Below, in pieces: positions 26,877-35,594 of a DNA stretch of 64,000 bases (position 1 is the stretch's first letter; the number at the start of each line of letters is the position of its first letter). Made by a program: the position numbers and the translations under genes. The DNA is from Myxococcales bacterium (GTDB lineage Bacteria; Myxococcota_A; UBA9160; UBA4427), in the NCBI GenBank assembly GCA_012960035.1, contig DUBZ01000055.1:1-64000 (forward strand). Direction: 5' to 3'. The notes under the pieces were generated by a model. That model was not told the DNA's origin and did not search any database. It saw only the letters and a program-made list of their open reading frames with translations.

Positions 26877-27677
26877 ATGAAAACCGTATTGGCGATTGCC
26901 GGGTCGGACCCGACGGGGGGCGCGGGCCTTCAGGCAGATCTGCAAGTGATTCGACAACTCGGTTGTCACGGCCTGGGCGTGTTGTCCGCACTGACGATTC
27001 AGGACACCACGAAGGTCCACAGCGTTCTACCCGTCTTCCCTTCTGTGGTGCTCGATCAACTGCGTACTCTGGTGCGCGACATCACGCCCGATGCCGTGAA
27101 GATCGGGATGCTCGCGACGGACGATGTGGTTCGAAACGTGGCATTGGGGCTCGCGCTGGTTCCCCTCGAAACCCCACTGGTCGTCGATCCGATTTTATTT
27201 GCAAGCGACGGGACGTCCATGCTCGAACGGCGCGCATGGCCGACGCTGCAGGGGCTCTTTTCGCGCTCGACCTTGGTCACGCCAAACTTGCCCGAAGCCG
27301 AAGCCCTTTCTGGCCAGGACGTTTCCACCCACAAAGGTTGCGAACGCGCGGCGTTGGTTTTTCTCGATGAATATGAGTGCAACGCGGTCCTGATCAAAGG
27401 CGGCCACCGGGACGGTTCGCCGGACGACCTGCTTGCCGTCGCAAAGGAAGACGGCGCCGCCTACGACTGGCTTCCCGGCGAACGAATCGACACCGGTGAC
27501 GCTTCGATTCACGGCACCGGGTGTGCGCTGTCATCGGCCATCGCAGCCGGGCTCGCTCAAGCGAAGGCGATCGAAGTCGCAGTGAACGACGCCCGCGATT
27601 ACGTCGCGCGAGCGATCGCCACGCCACGAGCGATCGGGGCTGGCGCTCAACTGCTTGGATACCCGGCGAGTTCATGA
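26877..27677 (+). CDS. thiD: Hydroxymethylpyrimidine (phosphate) kinase ThiD
   Basis: This is a 266-residue ribokinase-like enzyme that phosphorylates HMP and HMP-P for thiamine synthesis. Motifs are AGSDPTGGAGLQADLQ, LSALTIQDTTKVH, DAVKIGMLA, VVDPILFASDG, VTPNLPEAEALSG, VLIKGGHR and the anion hole/base region IHGTGCALSSAIAA. It is divergent from the phosphodiesterase gene. Its stop overlaps the start of a MutS-like gene (ATGA). ThiE is encoded apart at 17.3 kb, and no TPP riboswitch is visible here. Confidence 0.93.
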   Translation: MKTVLAIAGSDPTGGAGLQADLQVIRQLGCHGLGVLSALTIQDTTKVHSVLPVFPSVVLDQLRTLVRDITPDAVKIGMLATDDVVRNVALGLALVPLETPLVVDPILFASDGTSMLERRAWPTLQGLFSRSTLVTPNLPEAEALSGQDVSTHKGCERAALVFLDEYECNAVLIKGGHRDGSPDDLLAVAKEDGAAYDWLPGERIDTGDASIHGTGCALSSAIAAGLAQAKAIEVAVNDARDYVARAIATPRAIGAGAQLLGYPASS

Positions 27678-29542
27678 GCAAAGACGCAGCGCCCAAGACC
27701 GAGCCCAACGACCCACGCGACACTGCGCCCAGTACGACACCCGCGACTGGACCCGGCACTGGACCCGCCGGCGTTTACGCCATCCGACTCGCAACGCACC
27801 GGAAAGAGAATCAAAAATGGCAACGTTGGGATCGCATGCTTTCGAACCTTCGACTGTTGAGCTTCGTTGTTACCCTCATCGCGGGATGGTTCGCTTTCGG
27901 GGCGCACACGATTCCGGGGCTCGCAGCACTCCCGCCCGCCGTCATCTTCTCGGCACTCTTGATTGCCCACGACCGGGTCATTCAATCAAAGAAGAACACG
28001 GGACGTAAGGCCGACTACTACGAAGCGGGCATCGCCCGGCTCGAAGACCGTTGGATGGGTGAAGGCCATTCAGGAGTCGAATTCGACGAACCCGGACACC
28101 CCTACGCGAACGACCTCGACGTGTTCGGCGAAGGCTCAATGTTCGAACGCATCTGCACAGGCCGCACGCCTCCGGGACAGCAAGCCCTCGCCAATTGGCT
28201 CACGATTCCCGCCGACGCGGCGACCGCCCGGAAACGCCAAGCTGCCGTCGCGGAACTAACCGATCGACTCGAGTTGCGCGAAGACCTCGCGCTGTTGGGT
28301 GAAAACCTGCGAAGCCAATTCAGCCCGAAGGCATTGATCGCGTGGGCCGAACATCCCTCTGCCTTTGAACCCAAGAAATCGCTCAACATTGTCGCCACCG
28401 CACTGTCCGCACTCAGCGTCGGCGGGCTCGTCGCATGGCTTGGTTTCGGCGTCGGCCCACTGCCCTTTCTCTTTGCGCTCGTCCCCCAGCTGATCTTTGC
28501 CGCCATGCTGCGAAAGAAAATCAGCCCGGTGTTACAAGCCGTCGAGACGCCGACTCGGGATCTTTTCCTGATTCGCGACCTGCTGGCGCGACTCGAGCGC
28601 GAGCCGGCTGAAAGTCCGCTGCTTAAAAGTTTACATGCCCGGCTTTTATCCGACGGACTTTTGCCCTCGGCACGCATCGCCGAACTACGGCGCCTTGCCG
28701 ACCTTCTCGACGCGCGGCGCAACCAACTCTTTGCACCTGTCGCGGGTTTGTTCTTGTGGGGAACCCAGCTTGGACTTGCGATCGAACGTTGGCGCGTGGC
28801 TTGGGGGGACGTCCTCGAAGAATGGATGTTGGCCGCGGGAGACTACGAGGCATTGGCTTCGCTATCCGGCTACGCGTACGAAAACCCCGACTCCATTTTT
28901 CCCGACATCACCGACGGTGAGCCCAGCCTCATGGGTCGTGGATTGGGACATCCGCTGCTGCCTAACGATGCGTGCGTGCGGAACGACCTAAGTCTCGGAG
29001 GCGAAGAGCGCGCGTTGATCATCAGCGGGTCGAACATGTCGGGCAAGAGCACCTTCCTGCGCACCGCCGGCTGCAACGTCGTGCTCGCCCTCGCAGGCGC
29101 GCCGGTGCGCGCCAAAAGCATGTCTCTCACACCGCTCGCGATCGCCGCGTCCATTCAGATCAACGACTCGCTGCTCACCGGGACGTCACACTTTTACGCC
29201 GAAATCAAACGGTTGCGGCAGATCGTCGAACTCAGCCAAGCGGGAGTCACCGTGCTGTTCTTGCTGGACGAAATTTTGCACGGCACCAATTCGCACGATC
29301 GACGCATCGGCGCCAGTGCGGTTGTCAAAGGCCTGGTAGAACGAGGGGCCCTGGGACTCGTCACGACCCACGATTTGGCGCTCGCGAAGATCGCAGACGA
29401 GATGGCGCCCGCCATCGCGAATGTCCACTTTCAGGATCACCTCGAAGAGGGCAGAATGGCCTTCGACTACCAAATGCGCCCGGGCGTCGTCGAAAAGAGC
29501 AACGCGCTGGAGCTCATGCGTGCAGTCGGACTCGATGTTTAG
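27674..29542 (+). CDS. Membrane-associated MutS-like ATPase
   Basis: This is a 622-residue MutS-family protein without the mismatch-recognition domain. Two hydrophobic pairs (about 50-95 with LLSFVVTLIAGWFAFGAH, and about 245-280 with GGLVAWLGFGVGPLPFLFAL) suggest membrane anchoring. A helical clamp-like region follows, then the ATPase with Walker A SGSNMSGKST near 450, Walker B VLFLLDEILHGTNSHDR and VTTHD. Families of this shape are annotated as MutS-related but their role is unknown. The ATG overlaps the thiD stop, so translation is coupled. A mismatch repair role seems unlikely given the membrane segments. Confidence 0.8.
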   Translation: MSKDAAPKTEPNDPRDTAPSTTPATGPGTGPAGVYAIRLATHRKENQKWQRWDRMLSNLRLLSFVVTLIAGWFAFGAHTIPGLAALPPAVIFSALLIAHDRVIQSKKNTGRKADYYEAGIARLEDRWMGEGHSGVEFDEPGHPYANDLDVFGEGSMFERICTGRTPPGQQALANWLTIPADAATARKRQAAVAELTDRLELREDLALLGENLRSQFSPKALIAWAEHPSAFEPKKSLNIVATALSALSVGGLVAWLGFGVGPLPFLFALVPQLIFAAMLRKKISPVLQAVETPTRDLFLIRDLLARLEREPAESPLLKSLHARLLSDGLLPSARIAELRRLADLLDARRNQLFAPVAGLFLWGTQLGLAIERWRVAWGDVLEEWMLAAGDYEALASLSGYAYENPDSIFPDITDGEPSLMGRGLGHPLLPNDACVRNDLSLGGEERALIISGSNMSGKSTFLRTAGCNVVLALAGAPVRAKSMSLTPLAIAASIQINDSLLTGTSHFYAEIKRLRQIVELSQAGVTVLFLLDEILHGTNSHDRRIGASAVVKGLVERGALGLVTTHDLALAKIADEMAPAIANVHFQDHLEEGRMAFDYQMRPGVVEKSNALELMRAVGLDV

Positions 29543-29665
29543 ACCTCCGAACTTGCTCCCAGCGTTCTAGGCTCTTCGATCGAGTCTTCTATTGAGTCGC
29601 AAGGTTGTGTCGTCGAAACAGGGAATCCCAGAGTAGAATCGACGTCGTCGTAGAGGGTCATTCGA

Positions 29666-30964
29666 GTGACACCGGTAGGGACATTTGCAGGGATCATCGC
29701 CACGGCGTTTCTATTCGCCGCAAGCGCCCGTGCACAAGTCGTTGTCTGTCACGCCGATGGGACATCGGCCGAGCGTGTCGCCTCGCAGATCGTCGCGGCT
29801 GCAAACGCGGGTCCGCCCCAGGCTGCCAATGTTTCTAGCGGTTGGGATCAAACCGCGACCGACGGTTCGGGGCTTGTTCGTGGAATGCCCATTACGCTCA
29901 CCTGGAGCGTGGTTCCGAACGGCACGCCGATCAACGCCACCGCCGAGATCTCGGGGGAAAGCAGTGACAACAGCAACCTCGTCACTTATTTGAACGAAGC
30001 CGCGGAACTCGGCCCCCAGAACGTCTGGCAAGACACGATCCAAACGGCCCTCGACGGTTGGAGCAATGGGCCTGGCATTACATTCGTGTACGAGCCCAAC
30101 GACGATGGCGTGCTGTTGGGCCCCAACCCCGGCGTGCTCGGGGTGCGAGGAGACATCCGCATTGGCGGACACGACATCGACGGCGACGACGGCGGCGACT
30201 CCAAGGTGGTCGCCTACGCGTTCTTCCCTGACGGTGGTGACATTGTAATCGACACCGCCGACTTCTTCAGCACTACATTATTCCGCTTCCGCAATGTCAT
30301 CGCCCATGAGGCGGGACATGCGATCGGAATGGGCCATGTCTGCCCCATCAACCAGACCAAATTGATGGAACCCGCGATCTCGACGTCGTTTAATGGACCG
30401 CAAATCGATGATCTACTGGGTGCCCATCGCAACTACGGGGACCTCAACGAAGACAACGGCCTCTTCTCGAACGCCTCCGACGAAGGCTTTGCCGTCGACA
30501 CAACGGTGAACGTCAACGACCTCGCCCTGGACGACGACGGTGACGAGGATTGGTTCTTGCTTCCGACGGGAACGCTGACCGAACTCTCCGTCACGCTAAA
30601 CCCGGCGGGCGCTCCCTACATCGTGGGCAACCCTACGGCCGGGGGATCGTGCACCGGTGCGTCAACCGCGACATTCGATCCGACCCTCGTTCAAGACTTA
30701 CGCATCGACATCATCGACTTCGACCATCAGACGACGGTCGCGACCTCTCAATCCACCGGCCTCGGCGGAACTGAAAGCGTCACGGACATTCGCATGTCGA
30801 AGCTTGGTGGCTTCATTCGAGTCGTGGGTGCCGGAGATGACGATGTTCAGCGTTACGAGCTAGAAGTGACCCTGGTCCCAGAGCCGGCGCGGGCGCTGCT
30901 CACTGCAATCGCGGTCATTGCAATCGCCACGATCCATCAACGACGCAGACGCCAGGCCGCCTAA
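29666..30964 (+). CDS. Secreted matrixin-type metalloprotease with PEP-CTERM tail
   Basis: This 432-residue protein has a signal peptide (AGIIATAFLFAASARAQ) and a zinc-protease domain with VIAHEAGHAIGMGH near residue 214, matching HExxHxxGxxH of matrixins. An acidic region (DLALDDDGDEDWF) and beta-sandwich follow. The last 30 residues read VPEPARALLTAIAVIAIATI then RRRRQ: a PEP motif, one helix and a basic end. This is the PEP-CTERM sorting signal processed by exosortase. The start is GTG 29666 with TAGAGGG upstream. No exosortase is in the window. It lies alone. Confidence 0.82.
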   Translation: MTPVGTFAGIIATAFLFAASARAQVVVCHADGTSAERVASQIVAAANAGPPQAANVSSGWDQTATDGSGLVRGMPITLTWSVVPNGTPINATAEISGESSDNSNLVTYLNEAAELGPQNVWQDTIQTALDGWSNGPGITFVYEPNDDGVLLGPNPGVLGVRGDIRIGGHDIDGDDGGDSKVVAYAFFPDGGDIVIDTADFFSTTLFRFRNVIAHEAGHAIGMGHVCPINQTKLMEPAISTSFNGPQIDDLLGAHRNYGDLNEDNGLFSNASDEGFAVDTTVNVNDLALDDDGDEDWFLLPTGTLTELSVTLNPAGAPYIVGNPTAGGSCTGASTATFDPTLVQDLRIDIIDFDHQTTVATSQSTGLGGTESVTDIRMSKLGGFIRVVGAGDDDVQRYELEVTLVPEPARALLTAIAVIAIATIHQRRRRQAA

Positions 30965-31062
30965 ACCTCGGCCCGTGGGCCCGTGTAGTGCGCGCGCGGC
31001 GCAGTAAGAGCCGCAGTCGGATGAACACCCATTGGTGACACCGTAACGCCGCAACGAAAAGG

Positions 31063-31094
31063 CGCGCTCACTTGTAAGCATGCGACTGAGCGCG
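31063..31094. terminator. Weak bidirectional hairpin
   Basis: CGCGCTCA (31063-31070) and TGAGCGCG (31087-31094) are perfect 8-base arms with a 16-base loop. They lie between the convergent stops of the matrixin and VOC genes. The long loop makes it a modest candidate. Confidence 0.35.
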
Positions 31095-31095
31095 T

Positions 31096-31515
31096 TCAGG
31101 CGTCGTCGAGGTCGCCCGGCCCCTTTAGCTCGACGGTGTTGCCGTCCGGGTCTTTGAGATAGAGAGACGGACCATTGCCACCCGCGCCGTAACGATTGCC
31201 GACGGGCCCAACCTCAACGCCAAAGCTTTCCAGATGTGCGCGAATCTTTTCTTCGTCCCAGGGTGATACCGCCAGGCAGAAGTGATCCATGTTGCGGCCT
31301 TCCTCACCGGGAGCAGCACCCCCGAGCTGGCCCAAGCCACCGCTCACGGGCACGATGTCGATCAGCGAATGACCGGCGCGTAGCTGGATCAGCCCAAGTT
31401 CCGCGGGCAGCGTGCGTTCGACGCTGCAACCGAGTACTTCGCAGTAAAAGCGAATTGCAGTGTCGGCGTCGGCGACGCGAAGAACCACGTGATCGAGACC
31501 GGTCAGTTGGATCAT
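31096..31515 (-). CDS. VOC-superfamily (glyoxalase/dioxygenase-like) protein
   Basis: This is a 139-residue single-chain vicinal-oxygen-chelate protein built from two beta-alpha-beta3 modules. It has TGLDHVVLRVADADTAIRFY with a metal-ligand His, LRAGHSLIDIVPV, NMDHFCLAV with the second His, and LYLKDPDGNTVELKG with the final Glu. This three-residue metal site fits lyases, dioxygenases or isomerases; the substrate is unknown. The ATG at 31515 has AAGGA 10 bases upstream; the longer open frame is Arg-rich non-coding sequence. Divergent from the unknown gene at 31.7 kb. Confidence 0.85.
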   Translation of the reverse strand: MIQLTGLDHVVLRVADADTAIRFYCEVLGCSVERTLPAELGLIQLRAGHSLIDIVPVSGGLGQLGGAAPGEEGRNMDHFCLAVSPWDEEKIRAHLESFGVEVGPVGNRYGAGGNGPSLYLKDPDGNTVELKGPGDLDDA

Positions 31516-31697
31516 TTCGGATATTTCCTTCCAGCGTGCGCTTGGCCGCGATGCTGCCCCGATCGACGCCCGACCGCCACGAGCGGCCGATGGACGCGAA
31601 CCGCGCGTCCGGAGCCCCCGAATCTGCCCGAAACGGCCACATAAACCCGCTGAGCGTGCTATTCGATCCCCCCGCATAAAACCAGGGAGACCCACAA

Positions 31698-33068
31698 ATG
31701 CTCGATCTGATGAAAATTGCGCAAACCGAAGCGTCCGGCGGCGACCTGCTCGGTTTACTCGGCGGCCTGTTTGAAAAAAGCGACGTGCGCCCCGACGGCT
31801 ACCCGGACGCGGTGATCTGGCAGGGGGGCAACCACGACGGCAGCACCAAGCCCGTCGCGCATTCGCTCACCGACGCCTACGCCCTGCTCGGCACCATCGC
31901 CGCAGCCGACGTCCTCGGCCTTCCTTACTACGCGGTCCCCATGTGGTCCCAGTACCGGCATGACCTCAAGCTCGAACCGCTGAGCTGGTTCGGCAACATG
32001 CCCTGTACCTCGATCAAGTGGTCGACGGCGGGTGATGCCTACGTGAACGACAGCCACGGCGGCAAGGTCGTCGTGATGGGCAAGTCGGGCAATGCGCCGC
32101 TGCGCACCCAAGCCGGCGTCTACTGCAATGTGCGCCCTTACGGTTGTGTGACGGTTGTGCGCTGCATGCCGTGCCTGCCCTATTCCCAGGACCGCGCCAA
32201 GTTCAACGTCGACCCGAAGACCGGCATTGTCCATTCGGAAATGAACACGCCGGGCGTGCAGATGGCGTACGCGAACCGACGCTTCTTGCAAATGGTTCAC
32301 GAAACCGGCCGGCTCGGTCGCGTGGCCATGAAGCCTACCCAAGCGATGGAAGACGGCATCAACGCCGGCCTGCTTTCGTGGATGTTGCAAGGCACCAAGT
32401 TCAACGTGGGTCGCAGGTACGCGGTCGATGGCTACGTCGAACACAGAGAGCGTGTCGACAGCATCGTGGCCCTGCTTCCGGACGACTTCAAAGACGGCAT
32501 GGAAGAATGGGGCGGCCAGATCGAACTCCACATCGCGGACACCAATTACGGCTTGTTGCTCTGGGACTTGATCGAGCATCAAGACGTTATCATTCTCGCG
32601 ACCGACCTCGACGGCGACCGGTTGACGGATCTGTTGGCGGACGTTTCGGATCCAATGCGCAGGTTCGGTGACTTGGTGCTTCAGAAGGTCGGTGCCAAGG
32701 AAACCATGAACGAATTGTGGGGCGCCATGGGCTACACCACGGGCAATGGCCGCGACATGACTTCAGTGATGCACCGCATGAGTGGCCCGCCGATCCACGA
32801 ACAGACCCTCGGCTCGGCCGACGCGATGCTTTTGCGCTTGCTTGACGGCGACGAGTCGATGGGCGGAACCAAGAAGCCCTACGACCCGCGCATTCACTTC
32901 GTTCTGATCCGCGACGCCTACCGCGACGCCAACCCGGACAACAAAGCGCTACACGCTTGGCTCGACGCGGCGCTCGATACCTTCGACTCGGTGTACGGCA
33001 ACGACCGTCCCGGGTTTATCGAAGGTTATAAGGCGCTCAAGGAAGCGATCACACCTTGGGGCGCATGA
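31698..33068 (+). CDS. Conserved-looking protein of unknown family (456 aa)
   Basis: I do not recognise this family. The protein is soluble, without signal peptide or helices. Its well-ordered sequence includes GYPDAVIWQGGNHDGSTKP, GLPYYAVPMWSQYRHDLK, WFGNMPCTSIKWSTAGDAYV, a Cys cluster VRCMPCLPY near residue 158, FNVGRRYAVDGYVEHRERVD, ELHIADTNYGLLLWDL and GYTTGNGRDMTSVMHRMSG. The central Cys pair and several His/Asp residues could bind a metal, but this is a guess. It starts at ATG 31698 with GGGAG upstream, has a strong terminator after it and no operon partner. It appears to be a full-length, well-expressed single gene. Confidence 0.8.
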   Translation: MLDLMKIAQTEASGGDLLGLLGGLFEKSDVRPDGYPDAVIWQGGNHDGSTKPVAHSLTDAYALLGTIAAADVLGLPYYAVPMWSQYRHDLKLEPLSWFGNMPCTSIKWSTAGDAYVNDSHGGKVVVMGKSGNAPLRTQAGVYCNVRPYGCVTVVRCMPCLPYSQDRAKFNVDPKTGIVHSEMNTPGVQMAYANRRFLQMVHETGRLGRVAMKPTQAMEDGINAGLLSWMLQGTKFNVGRRYAVDGYVEHRERVDSIVALLPDDFKDGMEEWGGQIELHIADTNYGLLLWDLIEHQDVIILATDLDGDRLTDLLADVSDPMRRFGDLVLQKVGAKETMNELWGAMGYTTGNGRDMTSVMHRMSGPPIHEQTLGSADAMLLRLLDGDESMGGTKKPYDPRIHFVLIRDAYRDANPDNKALHAWLDAALDTFDSVYGNDRPGFIEGYKALKEAITPWGA

Positions 33069-33116
33069 TCTGCTCCTGACGGAGCCTTCGATCAACTTGC
33101 GTTCGATGATGGATCT

Positions 33117-33148
33117 AGCGCGCACGCCTCGGCGTGCGCGCTTTTTTT
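33117..33148 (+). terminator. Rho-independent terminator
   Basis: AGCGCGCACGCC and GGCGTGCGCGCT are perfect 12-base arms around TC, and T's continue from the end of the right arm to 33148. It follows the 456-residue unknown gene by about 50 bases. It is the only hairpin with a T run I found in the window. Confidence 0.92.
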
Positions 33149-33155
33149 ATATGGG

Positions 33156-33593
33156 TTACTTCCCGTCGCTCATTTTCTCCAGCATCGCGCCCATCTGCTT
33201 GTGCAGCAGGTTGACCGCTTGCAGCGGCCGGATCATCACCTTGAACTCGATGATCTTGCCTTCATCGTCACACGTGATGATGTCGATGCCGTTCATGTAC
33301 TTCCCGCCGCTGGTCCGCTCGAATTCGAGCATCGCCGTGTTGCCCGCGACAACTTCTTTGATGTAACGAAACGGGATGTGGTTCTCATCGCGCTCTTTCG
33401 GGTCGCCATCTGCGGCATTCCCCAACGTCGCTCCCGCGGCATTGAGATACATCATGGTGATCTCTTTGCCCTTCTGGGGCGTAAACACGACCGGCGAGTA
33501 GAAGACGCAATCGTCGTGGATCAGCCCGTCGAGCCCGGGCTCGTAATTTCCGCGCATATGGTCGTGCCAGTTTTGAATTGTCTTTTCGATCAT
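33156..33593 (-). CDS. SnoaL/NTF2-like protein
   Basis: This is a 145-residue protein of the NTF2 cone fold: an N-terminal helix, the motif LIHDDCVFYSPVVF, FRYIKEVVAGNTAMLEFE, KYMNGIDIITCDDEGKIIEF and VMIRPLQAV. SnoaL-like members range from small-molecule isomerases to ligand-binding proteins; no catalytic residues can be assigned. The ATG at 33593 has GAGGAGA upstream and overlaps the stop of the preceding short gene (ATGA), so they are co-translated. Confidence 0.8.
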   Translation of the reverse strand: MIEKTIQNWHDHMRGNYEPGLDGLIHDDCVFYSPVVFTPQKGKEITMMYLNAAGATLGNAADGDPKERDENHIPFRYIKEVVAGNTAMLEFERTSGGKYMNGIDIITCDDEGKIIEFKVMIRPLQAVNLLHKQMGAMLEKMSDGK

Positions 33594-33967
33594 GCTGCGT
33601 TCTCCTCGGTGGTTACGTCGCGCAGTGCAATGAGTGCACTTGCGAGATTGGCTTGCATGTAGGGGCCTTCGGTTGATGACACGCCGGCAGCGGCGGCAGT
33701 CACGTGACGCCACCACGAAGGCACGTGGTCTTGCTTTGCGACAGTATCGCTGAGCAGCAGACGGCGCGCGCCCTCCGCAAATGCATTCACGTAGTCATCG
33801 GGCCGAATATCGGCTTCGCATTCGGACACGCCCGGGTCGGTTTCGGGAAAATACGCCTCGGATCTTCGGGCCGTCTCCGTTTTCCACTCTTGCAGCGTTG
33901 TGATCTTGCGGTTCTCCCGATCGGGAACCGCGCCGCCGCCTTCGAGCCCACGTCCTGGAAGTAGCAT
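33590..33967 (-). CDS. Short protein of unknown function, possibly truncated
   Basis: This frame encodes about 125 residues with protein-like composition: ETARRSEAYFPETDPGV, DDYVNAFAEGARRLLL, VPSWWRHVTAAAAGVSSTEG and PYMQANLASALIALRD. No family is recognised. The ATG at 33967 has no ribosome site and follows directly on an alpha/beta-hydrolase-like fragment in another frame, so this may be the 3' part of a broken gene. Its stop overlaps the start of the SnoaL-like gene, which suggests it is, or was, translated. Confidence 0.45.
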   Translation of the reverse strand: MLLPGRGLEGGGAVPDRENRKITTLQEWKTETARRSEAYFPETDPGVSECEADIRPDDYVNAFAEGARRLLLSDTVAKQDHVPSWWRHVTAAAAGVSSTEGPYMQANLASALIALRDVTTEENAA

Positions 33968-34098
33968 CGCGAGTGCTGCGCAAGGACCGGCGCGACGGCG
34001 TCGAACCCGCGACCGTGATCGAGAAAACCGTGAGCGCACAGGATGGCTGGCCGTCTAGAAGGCCGCTGAAATACTCCGACCGAGCTGGGTGCGATCAC
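33966..34098 (-). pseudogene. Alpha/beta-hydrolase N-terminal fragment
   Basis: From an ATG at 34098 the minus strand reads RRPAILCAHGFLDHGRGFD and then AVAPVLAQ. This is the first strand, oxyanion-hole HGF and following helix of alpha/beta hydrolases. After about residue 44 the match ends and the frame becomes Arg/Lys-rich. The nucleophile elbow and catalytic triad are absent. It is probably the front end of a truncated or frameshifted hydrolase. Confidence 0.4.
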
Positions 34099-34147
34099 GA
34101 TTCATGAGGGGACTGCTCGAGGTCGGTGTTCGCGGTCGACATTTCAT

Positions 34148-34582
34148 CTACCGATCCACCTTAAAAGGGGGCGCACCTAGGATGCGCAATGCCGGGAAAG
34201 ACAGATCCCCGATCACGGTTCCCGAACACTGCGACACTCGAAACCGCCCAGGATGCGCCTTCATGGTGCGGGCGAACACAAGGTAGCTTTGCCCCACTTT
34301 GAGCTGAAGGTGACACGCGGCCTTGGACCCATCGGGTTCGTACGCGTAGATTCGCATGCTTGGTTGCTGCGGCCCCTTCCAAACGCCTTGTACGGTTACT
34401 GACCAATAGGTTCGCTCCGCCTGGGACTCACCAGAGTTGTGCACGGACTTTACAACGCCAAAGAAAACGGCTTCGGCTTCTTCGAACTGCGTTGAAAAGG
34501 TGCCTTCGCAATCGCATGCAAACGCGGGCGAGGTAACGCCGAGGAGCAAAGGCACTGAGACGAGACACAAGATCAATCGCAA
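34148..34582 (-). CDS. Secreted TIMP/NTR-like protein
   Basis: This 144-residue protein has a clean signal peptide (MRLILCLVSVPLLLG to SPAFA). Cleavage after Ala22 would leave a mature chain starting CDC. The mature part reads FEEAEAVFFGVV, TYWSVTVQGVWKG, KAACHLQLKVGQSYLVFAR and VSQCSGT. This order of strands and cysteines resembles the OB-fold NTR/TIMP group, where the first Cys of CxC chelates the zinc of target proteases. The TTG start at 34582 was chosen because GGGAG lies 7 bases upstream and it yields the exact signal peptide. It is divergent from a crotonase gene. Confidence 0.65.
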   Translation of the reverse strand: MRLILCLVSVPLLLGVTSPAFACDCEGTFSTQFEEAEAVFFGVVKSVHNSGESQAERTYWSVTVQGVWKGPQQPSMRIYAYEPDGSKAACHLQLKVGQSYLVFARTMKAHPGRFRVSQCSGTVIGDLSFPALRILGAPPFKVDR

Positions 34583-34761
34583 TTCAAAACTCCCAGGCCA
34601 CGGGAAGCACTCGCGGCCAAACCCAGCGGTAGACATGGTGACCACGGCGGGCGAGACATCGTACCAGCCCTGCCAAATTGCGCCTTTCATCGGTCGAACG
34701 AGATGGACCGGCGACGACCTGGCAAGAATGAGCCTCGTCCGAGGTGTTAGACTCCGCACCT

Positions 34762-35544
34762 ATGCCCGGAAAAGTTTTGCTCGAACGCGATGGCACCACC
34801 GGATGGATCATTTTTGATCACCCCGCACGCAGGAATGCGCTGTCGGACAACATGTGGGCCGAGCTAGCAGCCGCCTGCATCGAACTTGATGACGACCCCG
34901 GGGTTCGCGTTGTCGTTCTGCGCGGCTCCGGCGATCAGGCATTTATCTCGGGCGCCGACATTTCGCAATTCAGCAAGGCCGCCGACGACGGTCCCGACGA
35001 AATGGTTGCCCCCCAAGGCGGCAACGCGTTCGTCGAACTGGCAAACGTTCGCAAGCCCGTGATCGGGATGATCCACGGCTTCTGCATCGGAGGCGGCGTC
35101 GCCGTTTCACTCGGCGCAGACCTTCGGTACGCCGCCGAAGACGCGACCTTTGGCATCCCCGCCGCGCGTCTCGGCGTGGGCTACGCGATGGGCGGGATCG
35201 AAGCGCTCGCCGACTTGGTCGGCCTCTGCAACGCAAAGGAAATTCTCTTCACCGCCCGGCGCTACAACGCGGAAGAAGCACTGCGTATGGGCCTGGTCAA
35301 TGCCGTGCTGCCCAAGGGCGAACTCGAAGACCACGTGCGACGCACGGCGCACCAAATTGCGAGCAACGCGCCGCTGACAGTTCGCAGCGTCAAACTCATA
35401 TCGGGCGAACTCGGCAAGCCCAAGGCCGAACGCGATCGCGAAGGCGTCGACTTGGCAATCGCGGCATGTTTCGAAAGTGACGATTTCTCTGAAGGGGTGC
35501 GGGCCTTCATGGAAAAGCGACCGCCGGAATTCAAGGGAAGCTAA
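34762..35544 (+). CDS. Enoyl-CoA hydratase/isomerase family protein
   Basis: This 260-residue crotonase hydrates or isomerises enoyl-CoA esters. Visible are the CoA/oxyanion segments FISGADISQF and IHGFCIGGGVAVSLGADLRY, and FGIPAARLGVGYAMGG. The residue pattern at the active site (A-R-L-G-V-G rather than E-x-x-x-G-x-x-P) departs from classic hydratase, so the exact reaction is open. The ATG at 34762 lacks a strong ribosome site. It precedes a CaiB-type CoA-transferase gene by 50 bases; the two likely share a transcript. Confidence 0.88.
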   Translation: MPGKVLLERDGTTGWIIFDHPARRNALSDNMWAELAAACIELDDDPGVRVVVLRGSGDQAFISGADISQFSKAADDGPDEMVAPQGGNAFVELANVRKPVIGMIHGFCIGGGVAVSLGADLRYAAEDATFGIPAARLGVGYAMGGIEALADLVGLCNAKEILFTARRYNAEEALRMGLVNAVLPKGELEDHVRRTAHQIASNAPLTVRSVKLISGELGKPKAERDREGVDLAIAACFESDDFSEGVRAFMEKRPPEFKGS

Positions 35545-35594
35545 GCAGCGCTACGCGCGGCAAACCTCACCGCCAGTCAAGCAGGCGCTCATCA

